From Siphonodentalium dalli (Eukaryota; Mollusca; Scaphopoda; Gadilida; Siphonodentaliidae): a stretch of DNA of 64,000 nucleotides. The translations under genes and the position numbers were made by a program. The stretch is taken from the NCBI GenBank assembly GCA_032622095.1, contig CP136062.1, positions 228,174,578 to 228,238,577 on the forward strand, written 5' to 3'. The notes beneath the pieces are model-generated. The model was not told where the DNA came from. It did no database searches and worked only from the letters and a program-made list of their open reading frames with translations. Below, piece by piece: positions 39,801 to 51,900 of the stretch. Each line of letters starts with the position of its first letter. Within the stretch, counting starts at the first letter, position 1.

Positions 39801-42800
39801 CCCATTGTATACATGTACACCTGGCCCATGACCACAGATGACCATACAACCACACGCCACAATGCAGGCACACCGGGTATACTCCTAAACATCACCCATA
39901 CCCATATAGTCACTCCTTGTATACCCATTCATCTCACCATTGGCCATAAGGTCATCCCCTGTATACCTATTCTCCAAACGCATGGTAAAATAGACAATCA
40001 ATATATACATCAACACCACAACAATGACCATAAAGTAACTCTGGTATACATGTGCACCTCACCAATTGCCATATAGCCACTCGTTTCATACACATACCCT
40101 CACCCATGTCACCTGGTATACTCCTTCACCTGACCTATGGCCATATAGCCACCCCGTGTGTACCATGATCATACAGACAACACATGTACATCCCACCATG
40201 ACCTTACAGTCACTCCATATATACATAATCAATACATAGATGACCATGTAGCTATATTCATACACCACACCAATGACAATACAGGCACACCGGGTGCACC
40301 CGTACTGGATATACACAATAATACACCATACAGTCACTCCATGCATACCGATTCACCTCACACCTGACCATGACCTCTCCCCGTATACCTAGATGCATCT
40401 TACCATGGACAACCCACTCATAACCATATAGTCACTCATTGTATACCTACTCACATCAGTCATGACATACATGTATAATAACTCCCTGTATACCTATTCA
40501 CCTCACATATGATCATAGCGTCACTCCCTGGCTACGATATTGGCATCCACACTGTATCCTGTTGACATTTATTTGATCAGAATAGCCAAAGATTATGGTC
40601 CATCTCAGTTCTGTCTCAAAGTTCTGCCCATTTCCTTTCGATAAATATGGCCAAAATCACAAAAGAGGTTCTCGGCAAAATTAAATACTTTAAAATAAAT
40701 TTGTCATGCCCCATACGGGACTGGCACAACCAGAATAGAACATGTAGTTGTCAGTTAATTAACAAACACGTATAATAACCAAGTGAGTCACAATTTGCTA
40801 CCTTTTTCGGATAATGCAGCGAATGTTCGGGATATATGTAAAAAAATAACATTTTACAAATTTGTTGCCATTTTGGAAGCCATCTTGAGCAATTTGGTCT
40901 ATAAAGAACGTAGTGTGACACATTTAAAATAGACCAAAACAATAAACACCTTCAATCCAAAGATAGTTATATTTTACCTGAAAAAAATGGTTCAAACCTG
41001 AAAAGTGAATATTTGCCAATATTTATGTCAAATTTTTGAGAGAAAAGTCCAATATTTTTGACGATGTCCAAGCCTTGAAATAGGGTGCCTGTCATTTGCA
41101 GAATGAGGTCTCCAGAGGGTGAATTTAGTGATGCTACCCCGCATAGCGGGCTAGCATCACCAAATTCACCCTCTGGGAACCTCATTCTGCTGAGTTGTAA
41201 GCAGAATGAGGTCCCCAGAGGGTGAATTTGGTGATGCTAGCCCGCTATCACTAAATTCACCATCTGGGGACCTCATTCTGCAAATGACAGACACCCTATT
41301 TCAAGGCTTGACGATGTCAGTGGTGACAATAGTAACAATTAACCATGGTGCATCAGACATGTTAGTATTCAATGTATAGAATGCAGAATAGCCCATTTTA
41401 TTCATCAACCACAACGTGTAAGCGATTGCAGGACACGCTGGTGTAATATTTACCATTTTCCATATTATGGCGGCCATATTGGCAGCCATTTTGAGCCAAA
41501 GTAAGAATTTTGGTTCCAGTGATTTGGAATATTCATAGGTAATGATATGCCTTACTTACATTACAAAGTTCTGTTAATTTCTTGTCGAAATATGACTAGA
41601 ATCCAAATTGTGATTTTTTGTGAAATTTTATACCGCATTCTGTAAAATCTAATTTTTGAGGGATCGGAAGGGGGTAGGACCCCAATAATTGCACATTTAA
41701 TTGCTCCAATGATCAGTTAATATACAAAACACAAAATAAAGTTGCATTACTCAACTAGTTCCAAACAGCATGAATTGATCTAGAAGATATTTGTGAAAAA
41801 TGTCATATTTTCAACTTCCGGCAGCCATTTTGGCGGCTATCTTGGATGGTGAGTTTCAATTTCGGCCCAAAAAAGTGTCAATATGTCTTAGCTTCAAGAA
41901 AATATATACATTTTACTAGATTTTTCCGCTATAATTTGCATAAAACTGACTTAGGGTCTGGTCTGAAAAACGGTGGCCATGATGGACGCCATCTTGTCTG
42001 GAGTCTATGAGGCCACATTTTTTTCTTGTTAACATTGCTTAAAAGTTGAAGGACATAATAAGGAACAAAATGAGTGGGGTGAAGTTAAGTCCCAGGGGGG
42101 GTGCAAGGGTACCCCTATTAGCTCCCGGACTAAAACATTGTGATCGAATGGGCGTAGATGACATAGTCGGTAAGCTGTTCTGCTTTGGTATTTTTACAAA
42201 GCAGTTGAAATTGCTTCCTCAAATATAATTAATGATGAACAAACAGTTTATATTCACGGATACATGTTCACTACTATTATAATTAATAATGAACAAACAG
42301 TTTATATTCACGGACACATGTTCACTACTATTATAATTAATGATGAACAAACAGTTTATATTCACGGACACATGTTCACTACTATTATAATTAATGATGA
42401 ACAAACAGTTTATATTCACGGACACATGTTCACTACTATTATAATTAATGATGAACAAACAGTTTATATTCACGGACACATGTTCACTACTATTATAATT
42501 GTGACTGTGGATTCCGATTTAAATAACTAAAATACAATGATATAATGCCGAATCTGTCTGTATTGACCAATCATTTAAATTATTTCAACTTAACCCTTTA
42601 CCCAACAAACCGGCCAAAACCGGCCAAATAAAGCTTCAACAGCCTAAAATATCTTCGGTCTGTCTCAATAGAACCATACAAATATGGATATCATTGGAAC
42701 CGGCTCAGTGACCACATTGTGATGGTTACAGTTATGCCCTGTGCCAATGCATTCTCTTATATATGCGAGTCGACCATAGGTCGCCTCGCATATATAAGAG

Positions 42801-42934
42801 AATGCATTGGCCTAAAAAAAATCTTTTTTTAACACTTTTTACCATTTTTTATGTTTACCCATACCATAGTATGGTAAACATAATGTCGACGTCCGGATTG
42901 ACCACTCGTCGTGCGTCCGTCCGTCCGTCCGTCC

Positions 42935-42965
<31 letters not shown>

Positions 42966-45900
42966 CGTGGACACTTTACGCATGGTGCGATAACTCAAAT
43001 ATTTTCTATCCGATCGGAACTAAATTTTGTATATGAGTTTCTCAGACCGAAATACAGATCGAGTTCGAATATGGGTTTGATCCGAGTTTTTTTTACGGAG
43101 TTATGGCCCTTTTTCGACTTCGAATTCACGCATGCTGTCATAACTCAAACAATTTTTATCTGATCGGAACCAAATTTGGTATGCGAGTTTCCGAGCCCAA
43201 AATACAGATCGAGTTCGAATATGGGTTTGATCCGAGTTTTTTTTTACGGAGTTATGGCCCTTTTTCGACTTCGAATTCACGCATGCTGTCATAACTCAAA
43301 CAATTTTTATCTGATCGGAACCAAATTTGGTATGCGAGTTTCAGAGCCCAAAATACAGATCGAGTTCGAATATGGGTTTGATCCGAGTTTTTTTTACGGA
43401 GTTATGGCCCTTTTTCGACTTCGAATTCACGCATGCTGTCATAACTCAAACAATTTTTATCTGATCGGAACCAAATTTGGTATGCAAGTATCAGAGCCCA
43501 AAATACAGATCGAGTTCGAGTATGGGTTTGATCCGAGTTTTTTTTACGGAGTTATGGCCCTTTTTCGACTTAGAATTCATGGATGCTACGATAACTAACA
43601 AAAATATTATCTCATGAGAACCAAATTTGGTATGTGAGTTTCTCTATCTAAAATACAATTCGAGTTCGAATATGGGTTTGATCAGATTATTTTTAATGGA
43701 GTTATGGCCCTTTGATATAGAATTCATCCATGCTTCGATAGCTCAACCAGTTATCGTCTGATAGCAACCAAATTTGGTATGTGAGTTTCTCAACTCAAAA
43801 TACAGATCAAGTTTGAATATGGGTTAGATCCTGTTTTTTATACCAGAGTTGTGGCCCTTTTTAACTAAGGATTGAACAGATTCGATATTTTTATGCTTAT
43901 CATGTAGAACCATAGCAGCTAACCCCTGTGATATCAGTTAGCACTGAGAGAGAGAATAGATTAACTTGTATTATTGGAAATTAGAGTTATTTTTAGCCAT
44001 CATATTGTCAGGGCACAGTGGAAGCTGTAATTGGACAGAGAACCATCTGTTGTTTATTGTATTTCCATACAGCTCTCTGGTTTATGATATCAATGCAGTG
44101 TTCCAGTGACATACCTGTACCTAATTTTATTGAGTTAAAATTGTTAACCCTTGTCATCAATTTTATGCATTTGTATATTTTTCATGTAATCATTCTCCTA
44201 TTATATCCCTTTCACTTGTATGGATTTTTGTGGTTAAAATGAACCCTTAATTCTCAACATTCCTTATACTTAGCAGAAATACCTTTCATCTGATATATCT
44301 CCTTTTATTGAGATGTATGTAAATTTTGTATGTGAATTTCTCAGCCCAAAATACAGATAGATTTCGAATTTGGGTTTGATCCATTTTTTTAATTTTAAAC
44401 AGAGTTATGGCTTATGGATTTTCGTGTCAGAACTGAAAATAGCTGATCACTATCGCCAAGGTATGGGTTAAACATCTGCCGATCGTGATCGGCCTCTCGT
44501 TCTTACATTCTTTAACAATTTTATAATTTTTAATGTGTTAAGCCAATGCATTCTCTTATATATGCGAGGCGACCTATGGTCGACTCGCATATATAAGAGA
44601 ATGCATTGGCACAGGGCCCTTCTGTTGGGTAAAGGGTTAATAGAAAAAAAACATAAAACAATCATTCCGATCGAGCCTTGAGGACAAGGTCATGTGTATG
44701 TGAGTTGCAGATTGATTGTCTGATGTCTTTGAACTTCGAATGAAGTATAGAAATATACATGGTATATCCCTATCAACATTGATTCAGCTGCAGTTACTGC
44801 ACGTGACGTCAGTCGGGACCACATGCATCGTGACTTGTTGCTTAGTCAGCGATTGGTCATTTGTAATTGTCTTTTATGTTTAGGTCACAGTATGTGTATG
44901 TTTCTATAATTTGGGTCACTTTGGGTTGAGGCTACCGTGACACCCAATGATACAGTAATGCCCTAAGTAATCGACCTCTTAACCACAGCAGAATTATAGG
45001 TAACTTTTCAGGATTTAGTCGGAATATGGCTTGTTGCCATTCATTGGAAAGCTCTCAGAGCTTCTATTCTAAGGCTCAACATAGAATAGTCAATAGACAA
45101 GAAGTTATCCCTCAGTATTCCCGCTACCCGATATAGACCTACTTGAAAATATGGGGGTGGGGTTGACAAATGAATGAATCCTACCAGTTCTATATATATA
45201 ATAAATATACAGACAATTTGTATACATACAACCATTTTTGACAAAAATTTATGGCAGATTTTTTGTGGACAATATGATGAGGAGATGTGAGGAAATGCCT
45301 CCTTTGATGTCTTTTTTACAAAATTTTCCCGAAAACCCCCACCTACGAAATCCCATGTCAGTCATCGCTGCGCGATGAATGGTCCGTTCCCTCACTTTAT
45401 ATTTTAGCAATACAACACTGGTCAGTCCTTTACAGAGTGAGCTCCCCTGAGGGTCAATTTAGTAACAGTGGGCTAGTATCAACAAATTCACTCTCTGGGG
45501 ACCTCATTCTGCTTAGGCCTCATTTTCTAGGAAGTATCTATAGTATCAAATTAACACTGTTTTTAGTTACTTTTTTCATTCTGTTCAGTTTCTATATCCC
45601 CTAATTTGAAACTATAGACACTTCCCAGAAGATGAGCACTAAGCAGAAATGAGATCCCCAGAGGGTGAACTTGGTGATGCTACCCTGCACAGCATGCTAG
45701 AAGCACCAAATTCACCCTCTGGGGATCTCATTTTGATTAGGCCTCATCTTCTGGGAAGTATCTATAATCTCCCTTAATTAGCATTGTTTTTAGTTACTTT
45801 TTCCCTTTTGGGAAGTTTTTATATCCCCTAATTTGAAGAAGATAAATTTCATAATCAAGGTGACTAGCAGGTGAACATCGGTAACCAAATAGTCAGAAAC

Positions 45901-48900
45901 AGCATCCATGTTATCAACGAATTACGCGCAGTGACATAATTATATTGGCAAAAATATGCCCAATAATGCATCCCGAAAAAAGAAGGAAACAATTTCAATT
46001 TTTGCATAGTTCAACCATTGTATTTTCTCAAATGATACAGTCGATTTTGAATTTTCAACAATCGTAGTTCATTGCGACATTCTTCCAATATGGATTATGT
46101 ATGGATATTATTACTGGTTGGTTTTCAATGACAATAAGTCCACATTATGTCTTTAATTGATCACATTCTGTTTCAGAGACTTGAAAAAAATCTGGAGCAT
46201 GAAATAGAGTGCACCCTTCTAGAGGTGAGAAGACTGTATCCTCCATTTATTGGTGGTCGTCGACTGGTAACGAAGGTACGTCACCACAATCTATATATCC
46301 AAGTCTGTCTCTGACATTTGCAGATTGAGGGTCCTAGAGGGTGAATTTAGTGACCCTATTCTACACAGAGGGCTAGCATCACCAAATTCACCCTCTAGGT
46401 ACCTCATTCTACTTATGCCTCATCTTCTGGGAAGTGTCTATAGTTTGGGGATCTCATTCTGCTTAGGCCTCGTCTTCTGGGAAGTGTATATAGTCTCAAA
46501 ATAGCATTGTTTTTAGTTACTTTTTCCCCTCTGGGAAGTTTCTATATCCACTAGTTTGCAGAAGATATAATACATAATCAAGGTGACTAATGATTTTAGA
46601 GTTATCCATCTTCATCCACAATTTGGTCCGAGACGTCGGCTTGATGAATATTTGCCAGGGCACCAAAAATAACATATCTCGGGAAATAACAAATTTCAGA
46701 AATTGATATCTGATCACTCCTGAGCTTTGATGGGTGGGTTCTTTTTTTACCCCCGAAGCCAGAGAAATAGTAATTTGGGAGTGTTAATTCAGACTAAGCC
46801 TTTTAATTGTTCTGAGCAGTATAATTTCAGTTTTATCTCCTTGAATGAGACATGGAGGATTATTTTTACGAGGCACTAGCCGGGTTTAAATAATCCTCAC
46901 ATCTCATGGGAGGAGAAAAACTTACGCTACTCAGAACAGTTAACTGTATTGTTTATTATATTTGATATACCTGTTTGTTATGACCCAGACCACAATGCAA
47001 CACCTAATACATTTTTAAAGCTACAACATCACCAGTCATTTCTTTTAATTAACAGATTGATGCAAAGATATGATGTCATGATACAGTGCTGAGAGTAGGA
47101 TACCATCTTGAGAGTGGAATAACATCAAAAGTTCATGAAATAGAGAGTAATCAATTGGTTCCGAGAATTACGTTGAACAATTCACCAGAGGCGAGAGATG
47201 TCAGTAAGAAACGAGTGTGCGTTAGCGCACAAGTTTCTTACCTAAAGTCTCTCCCTCGAGTGAATTATTTATTGATTACTCTATTTATTACAATTCTGCA
47301 TCAATTTCATTCACCAAATATGACTAAACACCCAGAATTAATGTGGAGAAAGATCAACCATAGAAAATTCAGTCTAGATCAGTAAACGACGTAATGTCAA
47401 TGATGTCACAGGAAATGACATAATTCACTAGTGACATTACCATTTTTAATTAAGAGTGTTTTTAATGAAAATCGCACATATGAGTGTCATAAAATATAAT
47501 AATTAAGTTATCATTTCTATTGCAGAACAGCACCTTAGCAGGTTATCATATACCTAGTGGTCATGCTGTCATGTACTCTACATATCTCGCACACCGGGAT
47601 CCAAGTATATTCGAGGATCCAGAAGAGTTCAAACCTGATAGATGGAAGGATAGGTAAACTTATTATTAAACCTTTCTATATAAATGGATTCTTGATTCAC
47701 TTATGAAAGTATATATTGGAACAGTCTATTATTTCTTTGGAGGGCTGTTCAGGAAATAAAAGCAGACGACAGACAGCCAAAAAGCTAATACAGTGCAGAA
47801 GGATTCATATTCTTTGGTGGGAAATGTTCAGTTAATAAGTTTGTTATAAGGTCAACAAATTGCCGTTTGTTGAACTTATTATCTGGAAATTTCCTATTCA
47901 TTTTTAGTTCAACATGACAAGTTTAAGCTATTGCCATGGGTTGGCCTCCATCATCAGGACATCCGTGTGTCCGTCTACAATTTTCTCTAGCACACCCTAC
48001 AGGCCATATCCCTCATTCAAACATCACCAAAATTCATAGATGGGAGCGATCATTTTTTTCCAAAATTTGCTAATAAACATGGCCACCAGCAGCCATCTTA
48101 GATTTAACATTTGAATCCATTGGCACATCCTGCAGCCACATTTATTGGAGAAATCTTTTGAAAAAAACAGGCATGTTTAGGTTCACCTCTTGATGGGATC
48201 TATCAAATTTTAACTGATTTTCAATGATAAACATGACCACCGGCAGCCATCTTAGATATTACTCTTTGCATGACTAAATCCTTTGGCACACCCTACTGAC
48301 CACATCCCTCATCCAATCATCACCAAACTTAACATTATTCTTCCGGGTGACCACTAGATGGGAGCCATACAAAATATGGCCACCAGTGGCCATCTTGGAT
48401 TTTAATCTTTGAATGACTAAATCCTTTTCGGCACACCCTGCAGGCCACATCCTTCATCCAATTATGGATCTTTGGGGTGAACTCTAGATGGGAGCCATAC
48501 ATTTTTACCGAAATTCTTTGAAAAACATTGCCATTTGTCACCAAACTGCATTATGGATCTTTTGGGTGACCACTAGATGAGAGCCATGGGTTGCCAAGCT
48601 TGAAATAGCATGTCTGTAATTTGTAGAATGAGGTCCCCAGAGGGTGAATTTAGTTACCCTATTCCACATGGTTGGCTAGCATCACCACATTCACCCTCTG
48701 GGAACCTCATTCTGCTGAGGCCTCAACCTCTATGGGATACCAAGGATCAGATTGAAGTTCCTCAGTTGAAGTTGATGTTCACCAATTAGTCACCTCGATT
48801 ATGAATTTTTTCTTCTGCAAATTAGGGGATATAGAAACTGAACAGAAGGGAAAAAGTAACTAAAAACAATGTTAATTTGAGACTGGAGATACTTCCCAGA

Positions 48901-51900
48901 AGATGAGACCTAACCAAATGAGGTCCCCAATGACATCCGTCATCAGTCTGTGTGGCTGTGTCCATCAACAATTTCCTTAAGCACTCCCTACAGGCACGAT
49001 CTCTCATCTGATCATTACCAAACTTCATATGGATCTTCAGGGTGACCTCTAGATGGGAGCCATCAATTTTTTCTGAAATTTGTTAAAAAGCAAGGCCGCC
49101 AGCTGTCATCATGTTCTTTGCCAGCATTTATCGGAATAATGTTTTGGAAATATACAGGCATGTTTAGGATCACTTCTAGATGATAGCTATCATATTTGAA
49201 TGATTTTAAGCTCTATTTTACTTTGCAAAGTTTGAGCTATTACCATGAGTTGGTGTCCGTTGTCCGTCCGTCCATCAACAATTTCCTTTGGCTCACCCTA
49301 CCAGCCGCATCCCTCATCCGATCATCACCAAACTTCATGTGGATCTTGGGGGTGACCTCTGGATGGGAGCCATCTATTTTTTCTGAAATTTGTTTAAAAA
49401 ACATGGTCGCCATTTTGAATTACACAAATTCATCGGGACAATCTGCAGCCCGCATTTATTGGAGAAATGTTTTGAAAATTTACAGGCATGTTAAGGATAA
49501 AGTTTTAGCGATTTTCGTTGAAAAACATGGACGTCGGTAGCCATCTTGGATTTTACTCTTTGCATGACTAAATCCTTTGGCTCAACCTCCAGGCCACATC
49601 CCTCATCCGATCATCACCAAACTTTGTATGGATCTTCGGGTCGACCTCTGGATGGGAGCCATCGATTTTTTCTGAAATTTGGTAAAATACATTGCCATAG
49701 CATCCATCTTCGATTTCAAATTTGTATCTATCAGCTCAGCCCGCATCCCATTTGTTTTGAAAATTTGCAGGCATGTTTAGGATCACCTCTAAATGGGAGC
49801 CATCAAATTTGAACAATGTTCGATGAAAAATATGGCTGCCTTTATTGGATTGGATTGCTCTACTATAAGTGAACCACTCGTCAATGAGTAAAGAAAGGGT
49901 TAATAAGGGTTAATAAGGGAACTACTCGTCAATGAGTAAAGAAAGGGTTAATAAGGGAACCACTCGTCAATGAGTATTCAGGGAAGAAAGAGTTAATAAG
50001 GGAACCACTCGTCAATGAGTATTCAGTAAAGAAAGAGTTAATAAGGGAACCACTCGTCAATGAGTATTCAGTAAAGAAAGAGTTAATAAGGGAACCACTC
50101 GTCAATGAGTATTCAGGGAAGAAAGAGTTAATAAGTGAACCACTCGTCAATGAGTATTCAGTAAAGAAAGAGTTAATAAGGGAACTACTCGTCAATGAGT
50201 ATTCAGGGAAGAAAGGGTTAATAAGTGAACCACTCGTCAATGAGTATTCAGTAAAGAAAGAGTTAATAAGGGAACTACTTGTCAATGAGTATTCAGTAAA
50301 GAAAGAGTTAATAAGGGAACTACTCGTCAATGAGTATTCAGTAAAGAAAGAGTTAATAAGGGAACTACTCGTCAATAAGTTTTCAGTAAAGAAAGGGGTA
50401 AATTGCATCTAAGAGACTTACTGCGAATTATGATAGAAATAAATCACTTTAATATAGTTTTATAGACAAATAATAGACCCCATCTTCAGTTTTATCTGCG
50501 TTTTATTCATAAAATAGCTATTTGTAGTATTTAACCCTTCCATGACTGAAGCTTACTGAATTTTTTCGAAAACCATCTGCCAGTGCATTCTCTTGAATTT
50601 GCAAGTCTCCCAGGGAGCCTCACATATACATATATAGGAGAATGCACTGGCACATGATCTTTAATGCTGCACCAGTGCAACTCCCGTCATGAAAGGGTTT
50701 AATCATGATTTATATATATTATGTTGTTGTAATTGTGACCCGGTAGAGACATCAAATCCAGTCGGAAGTCGGGATTTTTTTACCCTGTGCCAATGCATTC
50801 TCTTATATATGCGAGTCGACCATAGGTCGCCTCGCATATATAAGAGAATGCATTGGCCTAACAATTTTTTACAATTTTAATAATTTTTTCTTGTATTCTT
50901 TAACAATTTTATAATTTCACCCATACAGAGCCCCAGACAAACATGAGCAGACGACACTCTTCCATGTGCTTCTATATATGTGTGGGGCTCCCTGCAGGGT
51001 AATGGATGTTTTTTTATTTTATGTCCTAAAAATTGTAAGAAACATTTATTTAAAAAACATGATAAAAAATTGTTAGGCCAATGCATTCTCTTATATATGT
51101 GAGGCGACCTATGGTCGACTCGCATATATAAGAGAATGCATTGGCACAGGGTAAAAAAAATCCCGACTTCCGATTGGATTGATATGGCGGGTCACATATG
51201 TCATTGTCAATCCCTAGAACTACTGATAACAATTTTTAAAATATAGGTAGGTCTGCATATCATCAAGATACAACAACAACATTTCTTCAAAATACACTTT
51301 AGTTATCAGAATTGATTAATTGCAGCAAAATAATGCTAACCACTGTCAACTATGGTATAAAATTTCCCAAAACGTGTTATTTACCAACATTTTGTTCAAC
51401 GAAATATGGCCATATTATCACTTGAGTATCACAAAAGTTTGCCGTATTTCCACTTGATTTTAGAGTTATCCATCTTATTCCGCAATTTTTTTCGAAGACC
51501 GTCTGTTTGATGTCTGTTTTCTGGGCCAAATAATTGTACATCTCCAGAAATAATAAACTTCAAAAATTGATATCTGATGACTCTGAGCTTTGATGGGTCG
51601 GTCCCTCGACTTGAATCAAATAATTTTTACCCCCGAATCCAAATAAATAGTAATTGAGGGGCGCTTGATCGGATTTATATGCATCTTTAAGCTGTTTTCC
51701 AGGTCTGATTTGACAGAGCTCTTCAGTTTTGGAGGAGCAAAAAGGCGTTGCCAAGGCATACCTCTTGTCGACCTGATACTGAAGGTATGGTGGAAACAAA
51801 CACTTTTGTCCAGTAGTTTTCAAACGAGTCCGTTGCTTTGAAATTAGATTACAGACAATAACACTAAGGCGTTCAGATGGCTGTGATATACCACCCATAT

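Larger units (their letters stand above)
42851..44501. mobile_element. 1.65-kb repeat element with CCCATACC ends (copy 2)
   Basis: Starts ATGTTTACCCATACCATAGT and ends GGTATGGGTTAAACATCTGC + CGATCGTGATCGGCCTCTCG. The imperfect inverted ends are GTTTACCCATACC / GGTATGGGTTAAAC. Interior: GTCC/GTCT tract (42916-42966) then 150-bp tandem units. No coding. Superfamily unknown. Confidence 0.65.
42590..44640. mobile_element. T-family MITE split by a 1.65-kb insertion
   Basis: Reverse orientation relative to 20280-20679: TTAA-CCCTTTACCCAACAAAC (42590) to TGTTGGGTAAAGGG-TTAA (44640). The linker phrase ACCATTTTTT / CTTACATTC is separated by 42851-44501 and rejoins exactly as in the intact copies. Confidence 0.8.

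Noticed and set aside
42219-42530. Repeat peptides on both strands
   Set aside because: 54-bp minisatellite.
43176-43598. 140-codon frame
   Set aside because: Runs through the 150-bp tandem units; the periodic sequence explains the open frame.
42851-44501. Helitron
   Set aside because: No 5' TC / 3' CTRR with hairpin; the ends are an imperfect inverted repeat instead.
47086-47385. 99-codon frame as an extra P450 exon
   Set aside because: Covers an inverted-repeat element and has no P450 motif; exons 7 and 8 join directly in phase.
49863-50400. CRISPR-like array
   Set aside because: Units are contiguous without unique spacers and the genome is animal.
49929-50408. 159-codon minus-strand frame with 15-residue repeats
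   Set aside because: 45-bp minisatellite; no start context, no domain, low-complexity.
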